61,457 bases of DNA from Chloroflexota bacterium (lineage in GTDB: Bacteria; Chloroflexota; Anaerolineae; Aggregatilineales; Phototrophicaceae): assembly GCA_011523735.1 (NCBI GenBank), contig WTGB01000005.1, positions 1-61,457 on the forward strand, read 5' to 3'. This document shows positions 17,890-26,111 of this stretch, one piece after another. A program made the translations under genes and the position numbers. Position 1 is the stretch's first letter. Every line of letters starts with the position of its first letter. The notes beneath the pieces were generated by a model. That model was not told the origin of the DNA, ran no database searches, and was given only the letters and a program-made list of their open reading frames with translations.

Positions 17890-19106
17890 GGTTCGATGAT
17901 GCCCTTCGGATAGCGGATTTTCCAGTAAGAAGGCGGCGCCTCTTCCCAGGCGGGCGCGGCGCGGCCATTGAGATCGTAGACGATTTTGCCAGCGCGGATG
18001 GTCATTTCGCAGCCGAGCTTTTGATCGCCATTCATGCGGGCGCCGCCGCAATCGACGTAGCCGAAGTCGCCCTCGTCGACGCGCAGGACGGCGATATCAG
18101 CTTCAGCGCCGATGTTCAGGCTGCCCAGCTCGGGATGGCCGATTTCCCGCGCTGGCGTGACGGTGGAGCGATAGATGACTTCTTGCAGGGGCATGCCCAT
18201 GCAGAGCAGCTTGGACATGGTGTTCAGCATATCATGCACGACGCCGTTCACATTGCCGATGTGCAGATCGGTGCTGATGGAATCGGGACCGAAGCCGCCT
18301 TGGTAAGCGGGAATGGCGAGCCGGAACCAGAAGCTGCCGGCGCCATGCCCGAGGTCGAAGATGATGCCGCGTTCGCGCGCCTCGAACATGAAATCGGCCG
18401 GTCTGTTCTCGGCGTCCAGGATGGGGAATTGCTGGGCGTAGACATGGGTGTGGATGTCGCCGGGCTGCATCTTCCGCAAGAGTTCCTGATACGTGCGGCC
18501 TTCGCGATGCCAGAAGTCAACCATCAACGGTTTCCCGCAGATAGCCGAGGCTTCCAACGCGCGATCGACGGCCGCCCAGGGCGGATGCGCTTCGTCAAAG
18601 GGCTCGGAGACCCAATAGTGCGCGGTTTTGATGCCGACGCAATCATCGGGATAGGCGAGCACGATGGAAGCCGCCAACTCAGGATCCATCTCGTTGATAT
18701 CTTGCTCGAAGGGACCCTGCATACCCGATTTGACGATGTTGATGTAAGCGAAGATGCGCGTGCGGGCGCGGTCGATGACAGTGCGTTTGAAGTGCAGGAA
18801 GTGCCTGGCGCCGGCTGTGCCGGTATCGACCACGGTGGTGACGCCGGAGCGGAAGCTGTGATGATCGGCGATGACGCTGAGCGTTTCCGGCTCGCGACTG
18901 TGATAGACATGGACGTGGATGTCGATCAAGCCGGGTGTGACGACCAAGTCCGTCACATCGACAGTTTGCGCCGCGTCCGCTGAGGGGATGTTTTCAGCCA
19001 CAGCGGCGATTTTGTCGGCTTTGATGGCGACATCCATCGCTCGGTCGATTTGCTTGGCCGGGTCGATGACATGGCCGTTTTTGAGCAGTAGGTCATATTG
19101 AGTCAT
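17886..19106 (-). CDS. Amidohydrolase/deacetylase-family metallohydrolase (dihydroorotase-like)
   Basis: An amidohydrolase-superfamily TIM barrel. It has the first metal site in VVTPGLIDIHVHVYHSREP, a Lys in VGIKTAHYWV that could be the carbamylated bridging ligand, and later His residues in IHTHVYAQQFP and IFDLGHGAGSFWF; DLHIGNVNG contains the catalytic-site region. This matches the EF_0837/AHA_3915-type group, usually encoded next to a DgaE/SelA-like enzyme, exactly as seen here (ATGA overlap). The pair probably acts in succession on an N-acylated sugar acid or similar. 406 residues, cytoplasmic. Confidence 0.82.
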   Translation of the reverse strand: MTQYDLLLKNGHVIDPAKQIDRAMDVAIKADKIAAVAENIPSADAAQTVDVTDLVVTPGLIDIHVHVYHSREPETLSVIADHHSFRSGVTTVVDTGTAGARHFLHFKRTVIDRARTRIFAYINIVKSGMQGPFEQDINEMDPELAASIVLAYPDDCVGIKTAHYWVSEPFDEAHPPWAAVDRALEASAICGKPLMVDFWHREGRTYQELLRKMQPGDIHTHVYAQQFPILDAENRPADFMFEARERGIIFDLGHGAGSFWFRLAIPAYQGGFGPDSISTDLHIGNVNGVVHDMLNTMSKLLCMGMPLQEVIYRSTVTPAREIGHPELGSLNIGAEADIAVLRVDEGDFGYVDCGGARMNGDQKLGCEMTIRAGKIVYDLNGRAAPAWEEAPPSYWKIRYPKGIIEP

Positions 19107-19151
19107 ATTTGACTATTGCACTCCTACATTCAAATCAGCACGAGAAGTATT

Positions 19152-19847
19152 TCAGAATCGCTTGGGCTCCCAGCCAAGCAGCAGTTTCGCTTTGCTCATA
19201 TTTAACATAGTCCCGCGGAAATCTCCACTGATCATGAATGTTTGGTAGCGGCCGCGGAAGCTCAACGCGGCGGATACGGCCCGGGCGACATCGCTGGCGG
19301 CGGTGGCGAGGATTCGTTTCTCCGGCTCGACTTCTTGCATATGCTCATCGGGCGTGGGGAAGCAGAGGCGCAGCACATTGATGTGCATATCCCAATTTCG
19401 GACGGCATTGAGGCAGACTTGCTCGCCCAGCGATTTGGTGAAACCGTAAAGATGACGCGCATCGGGCGTTGCAGTCTCGTCGGCGAATTTCCGCCCAGCC
19501 AGGTCGGCGTAGACGGACATGCTGCTTGTATAGACCGCTTGCGTGATGCTAGCTTCCTGCGCCGCTTTGAGCGCGAGGTGCAAGCCCTTTACGTTGACAT
19601 CGAAGGCGGTGTTGATGCCATAAACAGTCTGCCAATCCAGGCTGCCCATCGCCATGTAGACCAACGCGTCCTGCTTTGCTATTGCCGCCGCAAGCTGGTC
19701 GTAGCGGGTGAGATCGCCCCGGATGTAGGCTGGCGCGGGGTCCGATGGCGGCTTTAAGTCGAAAATCGTCAGATCGTGTTCTAGCGCCAAGTATGGCGTT
19801 ATCATGCTGCCGACAGTGCCGCTGCCGCCGATGACAAGAACGCGCAT
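19152..19847 (-). CDS. NAD-dependent epimerase/dehydratase (extended SDR)
   Basis: The start at 19847 gives MRVLVIGGSGTVGSMITPYL, a Rossmann motif for NAD(P); an in-frame ATG five codons upstream (19862) has GGAG too close to it. Other family marks are FDLKPPSD with the adenosine-ribose Asp, ALVYMAMGSLD, AVYTSSMSVYAD with the catalytic Ser region, and YGFTKSLGEQVC (YxxxK). At 231 residues it is short for the family, which suggests a minimal sugar- or uronate-type dehydrogenase/epimerase. It leads the operon with the amidohydrolase (45-base gap) and SelA-like genes. Confidence 0.8.
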   Translation of the reverse strand: MRVLVIGGSGTVGSMITPYLALEHDLTIFDLKPPSDPAPAYIRGDLTRYDQLAAAIAKQDALVYMAMGSLDWQTVYGINTAFDVNVKGLHLALKAAQEASITQAVYTSSMSVYADLAGRKFADETATPDARHLYGFTKSLGEQVCLNAVRNWDMHINVLRLCFPTPDEHMQEVEPEKRILATAASDVARAVSAALSFRGRYQTFMISGDFRGTMLNMSKAKLLLGWEPKRF

Positions 19848-20025
19848 ACCAGCCTCGAACATATCTCCGTTCAAACGTGAGCGGGATGATAACAGGTCGT
19901 GAGCAGGGACGCATATTTTTGCGGCGGATAGCAGAGCGCGCGCGACTGACTTGGCGTGGGTCCAGGCAAGATGCAGCTGAAGTGTGATATTCTTGGTTAG
20001 AGACGGCGCGTGAGGGGAGACTGCG

Positions 20026-20730
20026 ATGACAGCATTCAGCGGACAAGTGGCAATCATCACGGGGGCATCGGGCTTGCTGGCTTCGGGCGTGATACCGGAG
20101 TTCCGCGCGGGCGGCGCGCGCCTGGCTTTGACTTGCGGCGATGACCGCCTCTATGAGCGATTCCCTGAATTAAGAGACGATCCTTATCATATATGCCTGC
20201 AAAATCTCGATTTGTCCGCCCCGGAAGCCGCTGCTAAACTGGCGACGCAAACGCTGGAGGCCTTCGGACGGATCGATGTGCTGGTGAATATCGTCGGTGG
20301 CTGGGACGCGGGTTTGCCGGTCCATGAGATGTCGCTGGACACCTGGGAGACGATGCACAGGTTGAACGCGACCGTGCCCTTCTTGACAAGCCGGGCAGTG
20401 ATACCGACCATGCTGGAGCAGGGCAGCGGCGCCATCATCAATATCGGCGCGCGCCCCGGTTTGCGCTCGAGTGGCAACGATGCCGCCTATGCTGCCTCGA
20501 AAGCGGCAGTGCTGCGCTTGACCGAGAGCATGTCGGAAGAATACAAACGGCGCGGCATCCGCGTGAATGCCGTCCTGCCATCGGCGATCGCCACGGGCGA
20601 GCAGGTTGCCGCTGATCCGCATTCGGGCGTGAGTCCGGCGCAGTTGGGTCGCGTGATCGCCTTCCTGGCGTCGGAGGCGGGCGCGATCATCCAGGGCGCC
20701 ATCATCCCCGCCTACGGCACGAAGTTCTAA
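20026..20730 (+). CDS. Short-chain dehydrogenase/reductase with altered cofactor and catalytic motifs
   Basis: Overall a classical SDR of 234 residues with NIVGGWDAGLPVHEM, the YAASK catalytic Tyr155/Lys159, GIRVNAVLPSAIAT and a final VIAFLASEAGAIIQGAIIPAYG. Two motifs depart from the norm. The glycine-rich cofactor loop reads TGASGLLAS instead of TGxxxGxG, and the residue thirteen before the catalytic Tyr, normally Ser, is Ala142 (IINIGARPG). It may bind NAD poorly or act non-canonically. The ATG has GGGGAG upstream. It is divergent from the epimerase operon, with about 180 bases between the starts. Confidence 0.82.
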   Translation: MTAFSGQVAIITGASGLLASGVIPEFRAGGARLALTCGDDRLYERFPELRDDPYHICLQNLDLSAPEAAAKLATQTLEAFGRIDVLVNIVGGWDAGLPVHEMSLDTWETMHRLNATVPFLTSRAVIPTMLEQGSGAIINIGARPGLRSSGNDAAYAASKAAVLRLTESMSEEYKRRGIRVNAVLPSAIATGEQVAADPHSGVSPAQLGRVIAFLASEAGAIIQGAIIPAYGTKF

Positions 20731-20763
20731 ACATGCGGGCGCATTGGACAATGGACCTCGCCC

Positions 20764-21444
20764 TCAGCGCGTCGCCATGATCTCGTCCAGCGTTTTCTTG
20801 CTGATAGCGGGAACGCGAGCATCAGCGGCCGGATAGCCGACGGGTATCAGCACGTAGGGGCGTTCGTTGGCGGGACGGTCAAGAATCCGCGCCAGGAACT
20901 TCATCGGGCTGGGCGTATGCGTCAAGGTGGCGAGACCCGATATGTGCAAAGCCGCCAACAAGAAACCGACCGCGATACCAACCGATTCCTCGCTGTAGTA
21001 GTGCATGATGCGCTTGTCATTGCCTCCCTCGTCCCTGCCGATGCCATAAGCCTGGCGAAAGACGACGATGACGTAGGGCGCGTCTTCGATATGTGGTTTG
21101 CGCCAGTCGGTGCCCAGCGGCGCCAACGCAGCGAGCCATTCGGGGCTCATGCGCCGCTCGTAGCTCTCTTTCTCCTCGGCTTCGGCGGCTTGGCGGATTC
21201 GCTGCTTGAGCGCCGGGTCGCTGATGACGACGAAGGTCCAGGGCTGCTGATTGGCGCCGGAGGGGGCGGAGCCGGCGACGCGGATGGCATTGGCGATCAA
21301 CTCAAAGGGGACCGGTTCGGAGGAGAAATGGCGCACGCTGCGCCTCTTGAGCATACGCCGCAGAAACTCATGAGAACGGCGCAATTGTTCCGCCTTGCTC
21401 AGTTGTTCAAAATTCAGCGCCTGAAATTGTGCTTCGTCTGGCAT
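20764..21444 (-). CDS. Nitroreductase-family flavoprotein, iodotyrosine-deiodinase-like
   Basis: FMN-binding nitroreductase fold with KRRSVRHFSSEPVP and GSAPSGANQQPW. The active-site lid matches iodotyrosine deiodinase: Glu91-(3)-Tyr95 in EKESYERRMS, and Lys116 in DWRKP, 21 residues after the Tyr, as in the animal enzyme (E157, Y161, K182). Further matches are MHYYSEESVGIAVGFLLAAL, TLTHTPSP and LIPVGYPAADARVP. Such enzymes reductively dehalogenate mono- or dihalotyrosines. There is no membrane anchor. It is the last gene of a minus-strand set with an MBL hydrolase and a CE7 esterase. The substrate is inferred, not shown. Confidence 0.82.
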   Translation of the reverse strand: MPDEAQFQALNFEQLSKAEQLRRSHEFLRRMLKRRSVRHFSSEPVPFELIANAIRVAGSAPSGANQQPWTFVVISDPALKQRIRQAAEAEEKESYERRMSPEWLAALAPLGTDWRKPHIEDAPYVIVVFRQAYGIGRDEGGNDKRIMHYYSEESVGIAVGFLLAALHISGLATLTHTPSPMKFLARILDRPANERPYVLIPVGYPAADARVPAISKKTLDEIMATR

Positions 21445-21468
21445 CGTTTCATTTTCTCCCGCGTCAAT

Positions 21469-22371
21469 CTATAGCTCGAATACATCAAGGTCATTGGTGC
21501 TGACTATCGCGCCGTCATAGTCGCTCGCGATCTCGGCGACGAGCTCTTCGGCCGTCTGCCCCCAGAATAGCTGATGATAAAGCAGCAGACGTCCGGGACG
21601 GATGGCATTTGCCAGCGCCGCCAGCTCGCGCGTTGAGGTATGCACGCGGGCGTGATAAGCGCGCCATTCGGGGCTCCGGTCGGGAAATTGTCGCGCTGAA
21701 TACACCTCATGGATGAGCAGGTCGCAGCCGCGCGCCCACTCGGCGAAGTTCGGCACAGGTTTGGTATCGCCGGAGATGACAACCGTCCCGGCAGGCGTGA
21801 CGAACTTATAGCTCCAGGCGGCCAAGTCGCCATGATTCGCCGGCAGCGCGTAGACGCTCACGTTTTCATCTTGATAGCAGAGTCCCTCGTTCACTTCGCG
21901 CGCTTCCGCCTGATAGCCTCGTTCGCTGCTGGGATGGGCGGCGCGGTGTTCGCGGATGTTCGCGGCGTATGCCAGTTGGATATGCCGCAGCATCGCTTCC
22001 AAGCCGGCCGGTCCATAAGCCTGCACTGGCGTGGCGCGCCCATGAATCCAGGGAGTGAAGAGCAGATCGGGCAAGCCGACGGTGTGGTCCGCATGCAGGT
22101 GGGTGACGAAGAGGCGAGTGAGGTCGGATGTGTCCCAAGCGATGAGACCAGCTTCATGGGCTTGCACGACGCGCTGCACCACGCCATGCCCGCAATCGAT
22201 CAGATAAGCCTGATCATCGACGGCGATGGCGACGCCGGAGCTTACGCGGTCCGCTTCCGCATTGGGACTACCGCTGCCGAGGATGATGATTTGAGTTCGG
22301 TTTTCTACCCCATCCCCCGGCTCCGGTGAATCAGGGAAGGGGGGTTTTACCGGCGAGGCTGTTTTTCGCAT
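21469..22371 (-). CDS. MBL-fold metallohydrolase (RNase Z/AtsA-like)
   Basis: Metallo-beta-lactamase fold with complete zinc ligands: IILGSGSPNAEADR, LIDCGHGVVQRV, the FVTHLHADHTVGLPDLL HxHxDH motif, ALPANHGDLAAW, VVISGDTKPVPN and a His in ARVHTSTREL, ending LLLYHQLFWG. The domain order is like RNase Z and arylsulfatase-A-like lactonases; the lack of an exosite arm argues against tRNA processing. The N-terminal 25 residues (Pro-rich) precede the fold and may be partly untranslated, since no ribosome site is clear before ATG 22371. It lies 13 bases after the esterase stop. Confidence 0.82.
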   Translation of the reverse strand: MRKTASPVKPPFPDSPEPGDGVENRTQIIILGSGSPNAEADRVSSGVAIAVDDQAYLIDCGHGVVQRVVQAHEAGLIAWDTSDLTRLFVTHLHADHTVGLPDLLFTPWIHGRATPVQAYGPAGLEAMLRHIQLAYAANIREHRAAHPSSERGYQAEAREVNEGLCYQDENVSVYALPANHGDLAAWSYKFVTPAGTVVISGDTKPVPNFAEWARGCDLLIHEVYSARQFPDRSPEWRAYHARVHTSTRELAALANAIRPGRLLLYHQLFWGQTAEELVAEIASDYDGAIVSTNDLDVFEL

Positions 22372-22384
22372 GATTAACTTGGAA

Positions 22385-23359
22385 CTATTGCGGCTTCCAG
22401 AGGGCGCGCAGATAGCGAATCTTCTCGACCAGGTGCTCGGCGCCGCCGCCTTCGTGGTTGTTGAAGTAATACTCTTTGATGGCTTTTTCGCCGGGCACGT
22501 GATTGTAAGCGGCGAAAACGGTGGATGGCGGGCAGACAGTATCCATGATGCCGACGGAGAAAAGAGCGCGGGCGGATATGCGGGCTGCGAAGTTCATGCC
22601 ATCGAAGTAACTGAGTGTGCGGAAGATGGTATCCACTTTGTCGCGGTGCGTTTGCAGATAGCGGGCGATCTCCATGTAAGGATTGGTTGGCGTGATCTCG
22701 ACAGCGCGGCGAAAATGCGAGAGGAAGGGCACATCGGGCAGGCAGGCTTTGACTTCGGGCAGCAAGCCAGCCGCGGCGATCGACAGCCCGCCGCCTTGAC
22801 TGCCGCCGGTAACGGCAATGCGCTCGGCATCAACCCCGGAGCGGCTGCGCAGAGCCTCGACGGCGCGAGCGGCATCGGTGTACAGGCGGCGATAGTAGTA
22901 TGTTTCCGGATCGAGGACGCCTTGGGTCATGAAGCCGGGGATGGAGGGGTTGGCGCCGTTGGGCATATCGGGCGTATCGCCGCGGCGCCAGACCGAGCCT
23001 TGCCCGCGGGTATCCATGACCAGGTAGGCGAAGCCGGCCGCCGGGAAGGCGAGCCATTCCTGCGGATAGCCGCGCCCTCCGCCGTAGCCGATGTATTCGA
23101 CGACGCCCGGCAACGCTTCGGCCGCAGCGCGCGGCTGTATGAACCAAGCTTTGATGCGGTCGCCCCCGAAGCCGGAGAAGGTCACATCGTAAACGCTGAA
23201 AGCCTCCAGCCCGAAGTCGACTGGTTCGAAGACGGCGTCCAGGTCATGCGAGCGCGCCTCAGACAGCGTAACCGACCAGAAGGCATCAAAGTCGTCTGGC
23301 TCTTCGCGCGGCGGGCGATATTCGCGCAGTTCTTCCAGGGGCATGTCAAATAAAGGCAT
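22385..23359 (-). CDS. Acetyl xylan esterase / cephalosporin-C deacetylase, CE7 family
   Basis: This alpha/beta hydrolase removes acetyl groups from short xylo-oligosaccharides and other small esters, in the cytoplasm (no signal peptide). Catalytic triad: Ser187 in VTGGSQGGG, Asp273 in GIMDTVCPPS, His302 in NNHEGGG. The CE7-specific RGQ motif is present at MDTRGQGS, and the N-terminus MPLFDMPLEELREYRPP is a CE7 hallmark. GGAG lies seven bases before the ATG. It heads the esterase - MBL - flavoprotein set and fits the xylose genes elsewhere in the window. Confidence 0.92.
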   Translation of the reverse strand: MPLFDMPLEELREYRPPREEPDDFDAFWSVTLSEARSHDLDAVFEPVDFGLEAFSVYDVTFSGFGGDRIKAWFIQPRAAAEALPGVVEYIGYGGGRGYPQEWLAFPAAGFAYLVMDTRGQGSVWRRGDTPDMPNGANPSIPGFMTQGVLDPETYYYRRLYTDAARAVEALRSRSGVDAERIAVTGGSQGGGLSIAAAGLLPEVKACLPDVPFLSHFRRAVEITPTNPYMEIARYLQTHRDKVDTIFRTLSYFDGMNFAARISARALFSVGIMDTVCPPSTVFAAYNHVPGEKAIKEYYFNNHEGGGAEHLVEKIRYLRALWKPQ

Positions 23360-23450
23360 GGCGTTTCTCCATTGTTACTTCACATTTGCGCCCGATTATA
23401 ACGCCTGTCGGCGAGCAGGTCTCTCTGACTTCTAACTACAGAGAAGTCGG

Positions 23451-23515
23451 TGTAGGGGCGATTCGGTCGCCCGCTGACGCCACGCGGACGGACGTCTCAG
23501 CCAGATACTCCTACA
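23451..23515. repeat. Copy of the GTAGGGGCGA inverted-repeat element
   Basis: Begins with TGTAGGGGCGATTCGGTCGC and ends with CTCCTACA at 23508-23515, an imperfect terminal inverted repeat around 65 bases. Its first 25 bases are identical to those at 24474. The two copies flank the P-loop gene at 23621. Confidence 0.55.
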
Positions 23516-23561
23516 AGGCTCACACAAGAGGTGGCAAATTGTGACAAACGCTCGCGCAGTG

Positions 23562-23590
23562 TTGGACGCGGCGGCGCTAGCGGGTATGAT
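23562..23590 (+). promoter_or_regulatory. Putative promoter of the P-loop protein gene
   Basis: TTGGAC (23562-23567) and TATGAT (23585-23590) are 17 bases apart. Transcription from here would start near 23597, after the GTG that opens the longer frame at 23531, so translation should begin at ATG 23621. Confidence 0.5.
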
Positions 23591-23620
23591 AATTGCGATT
23601 GGTCGCTGATAGAGAGCAGC

Positions 23621-24412
23621 ATGAGCGCGCGCGACTTTTTCCTGCGCGAGGTATATCCCGAATTGTCCCTGCCGCTGGCGGAGATGTATCCGCAGGTGAG
23701 CTTGGCGGAGGGCGCCAGGCAGCATTCACTCGGGCAGCATCCCGTGCTGATGCTGGTGGCATTAAGCGGCACGGGCAAATCAACGGCGCTTGAACTGTTG
23801 CGGGGGCGGCTGGGATTGGCGGGCGCGGAGGTCATCCCGACGCGGCGCGAGTTGACAGACTGGGTCTTGTTCCCGCTGGCGCAAGCGCTGGCGGATGAGC
23901 CGATCGCTCCGGTGACGGATCGCGTGCGGCGCTTCGCCATCACGCGGCGTTTTGCGCGGCAGGTCGAAGGAGGGATGGCGGCGCTGTTTTCCTGGCTTTA
24001 CCTGGCTGATGAGGCGCGGCGCCCCTTGCTGTCCGACGGGATTCGCGGACCGAAGGAGGTCGGCTATGCCCTGCGGCATTTCCCGCGCTGGCGGGTCGTT
24101 GAATTGAGCCTGCATCCCTTGACGCGCCTGCGTCGATTGAGCAGCCGGAAGGACGGATTTGACCAAGCCGAGGGGACGGCGGACTTCTCTTTTTTGCCAC
24201 TGGCTTTGCAGGCAGAGGCTCAGGCGCTGCTTCAAGCGGGGGAAATCAGCGAGAAAGCGCTTGCTATCGGGCGCGCCGAGGCGGCGAATTACGGGCGGCA
24301 ACCCTTCGTTACGGGGGCTGGCTATCCCAATTATCACAGGCTGGATGTTGACGGCTGCTCGCCAGAGGCGGTGGCTGATGCCGTCTTCGACATCATGCGG
24401 CGGCAGAAGTAG
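23621..24412 (+). CDS. P-loop NTPase, nucleotide-kinase-like; function unknown
   Basis: Walker A is ALSGTGKST (about residues 47-55) and a Walker-B-like LLSDGIRGPKEV follows near residue 140, a pattern reminiscent of small nucleotide or metabolite kinases. Basic patches (RVRRFAITRRFARQ and LTRLRRLSSRKDG) could contact phosphate or nucleic acid. 263 residues from ATG 23621, a start supported by the promoter position. It stands alone between two inverted-repeat elements. I do not recognise a specific substrate. Confidence 0.65.
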   Translation: MSARDFFLREVYPELSLPLAEMYPQVSLAEGARQHSLGQHPVLMLVALSGTGKSTALELLRGRLGLAGAEVIPTRRELTDWVLFPLAQALADEPIAPVTDRVRRFAITRRFARQVEGGMAALFSWLYLADEARRPLLSDGIRGPKEVGYALRHFPRWRVVELSLHPLTRLRRLSSRKDGFDQAEGTADFSFLPLALQAEAQALLQAGEISEKALAIGRAEAANYGRQPFVTGAGYPNYHRLDVDGCSPEAVADAVFDIMRRQK

Positions 24413-24473
24413 TTCCGACTATGTAGTGAAAATATTGCGTAGATAAGAGATGGGCAAAATAACTCCAAAGCTT

Positions 24474-24511
24474 TGTAGGGGCGATTCGGTCGCCCGCTAG
24501 CAACATCCCTT
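24474..24511. repeat. Copy of the GTAGGGGCGA inverted-repeat element (left part)
   Basis: The first 25 bases match the element at 23451 exactly. The right end is only hinted at by a CCCTTACA-like end near 24511. It lies 62 bases after the P-loop gene and 53 bases before the enolase-superfamily gene. Confidence 0.5.
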
Positions 24512-24564
24512 ACATTTCACTTTTCGCATGACTAACCTGGATTTACTGAGGTAATCGGCCAGAG

Positions 24565-25653
24565 ATGCCAAAGATTACGCGGATAAGCACAAGGACCTAC
24601 ACGGTCCCGCTGAAGGCGATGCTAAGCTGGGGGGGGCGGCATGAACTGCGGCAACTTGACCATGTGCTGATTCGCGCCGAGCTCTCGGATGGGGCGGTTG
24701 GCATCGCCGAAGCGACGCCTCGCCCGAGCATCTACGGCGAGACGCAGGCATCGCTAGAGGCGATCATCGAAGGGCAGCTGGCGCCGCCGCTGCTTGGGCA
24801 GGCGGTCGATCAATTCGAGTCGGTCGCGGCATTAAGCGCGAAACTGGCGCATATCAAAAACAACAATACGGCGAGAGGCGCGCTGGATATGGCGCTGCAT
24901 CAGGCGCTTGCCAACAGCCGCGGCGAGAGTCTTGCGACATATCTGGGCGCTTCAGGCGAGCGGATTCTGCTCAGTACAATCGTAAGCACAGGCTCGGTAG
25001 AAGCCGTCATGGCTGATGTGGACGCGGCTTACCGCGCTGGCTTGCGCGTCTTCAAGGTCAAGATCGGCCGAGATATCGAGGCTGAAACCGAGACGATACG
25101 GCGCTTGGTCGAGACCTATCCGGCGGCGCAGTTTTATGTCGATGCCAACGAGACGCTGCCGAGCGTGGAGGCGGCTGATATTCTGGACGGACTTTTCGAG
25201 CTGGGAGTGTTGTATTGCGAAGAGGCGCTGCCTGCCCATCAGCTCCGGAATCGGCAGGAGTTGCGACGTGACTGCAAGATGCCGATTATCGCTGATGATT
25301 CGGCTTTCACGCTGGCTGATTTGGAACGTGAGATCGATTTTGAAACTTTCGACATCCTCAATATCAAGACGGCGCGGACAGGCTTCTCCGAATCGCGGCG
25401 GATGCTGGATCTGGCGGCGCAGGCAGGCAAAGATGTCATGGTGGGTTCGCAGGCCAGTTCGCTGCTGGGCTGCGTCCATGCGGCCCTTTTCGCTGGGCAT
25501 GGGACTGTTAACTGCCCAAGCGAATGCAGCTTCTATTTGAAGACGGAAGCCGATTTGACTTTGGCGCCGCCTATCGTTGATGGCTATATGGAGCTGGGCG
25601 CGGCGGGCGCTGCCTTGAGCCAAATGCAGGCGATATTGGCGCGGCTGACCTGA
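24565..25653 (+). CDS. Mandelate racemase/muconate-lactonizing family enzyme (dipeptide-epimerase-like)
   Basis: Enolase-superfamily enzyme of 362 residues. The catalytic KxK is in GLRVFKVKIGRDI. Metal ligands are in FYVDANETLP (Asp), YCEEALP (Glu) and PIIADDSAF (Asp), and a second-half base region is DILNIKTARTGF. The MVGSQASSLLG block near the end resembles L-Ala-D/L-Glu and other dipeptide epimerases. The reaction is abstraction of an alpha proton from a carboxylate; the substrate is not determined by sequence alone. A D-aminopeptidase lies 458 bases downstream, as in peptidoglycan-peptide recycling clusters, which favours a dipeptide substrate. Confidence 0.75.
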   Translation: MPKITRISTRTYTVPLKAMLSWGGRHELRQLDHVLIRAELSDGAVGIAEATPRPSIYGETQASLEAIIEGQLAPPLLGQAVDQFESVAALSAKLAHIKNNNTARGALDMALHQALANSRGESLATYLGASGERILLSTIVSTGSVEAVMADVDAAYRAGLRVFKVKIGRDIEAETETIRRLVETYPAAQFYVDANETLPSVEAADILDGLFELGVLYCEEALPAHQLRNRQELRRDCKMPIIADDSAFTLADLEREIDFETFDILNIKTARTGFSESRRMLDLAAQAGKDVMVGSQASSLLGCVHAALFAGHGTVNCPSECSFYLKTEADLTLAPPIVDGYMELGAAGAALSQMQAILARLT

Positions 25654-25906
25654 GCGCGACTTGCGGCAGTTCAACCGCCTGCTTCAAACCTAATCTGCCT
25701 CCCCCCACTGTATCGCCTCAAATCCCCTTGACCAATTTCCTCAATACGAGAACATTTGGTCGCCTATTCCCGATCGTTTTCTGCTACCATCGACATCATG
25801 AGCGCCAAATCGCCAATCCAGCATCTATCCGAAACCATGCCCGTGCTAACCCGACGCACAAGCTCTATCGCGCAATTTCGGCAATTTCAGCGCCAAAATG
25901 CCGCCG

Positions 25907-25928
25907 TATGCATACTGTATCGATACAG
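25907..25928 (+). promoter_or_regulatory. Palindromic operator (shared block, copy 1)
   Basis: A perfect 14-base palindrome, CTGTATCGATACAG (25915-25928), with a central CG as in LacI-family operators. The 22 bases 25907-25928 differ by one base from the reverse strand of 46101-46122, and both are followed by a G-x-GAATTTT stretch. This copy points at the M55 peptidase starting at 26112, about 180 bases away. The rest of the 458-base gap holds only a 10-base repeat array. Confidence 0.55.
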
Positions 25929-25983
25929 ACTGGCGAATTTTTCATCCAACTCCCGTATTTATCCATTATCATCTAGCATTAAT

Positions 25984-26048
25984 CCGTTCTCATCCGTTCT
26001 CATCCGTTCTCATCCGTAATTATTCATAATTGTCCGTAATTATTCGTA
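25984..26048. repeat. Short 10-base periodic repeat array
   Basis: CCGTTCTCAT is repeated exactly three times (25984-26013), followed by CCGTAATTAT, TCATAATTGT, CCGTAATTAT and a partial unit. The last part is AT-rich. The 10-base spacing equals one DNA turn. It lies just upstream of the M55 peptidase gene. Confidence 0.7.
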
Positions 26049-26111
26049 CAACTTTCGACTATTAGACTGAGGTATGGACATGACAGGCTCGCTGAAAGAG
26101 GGAGGAAGGAC

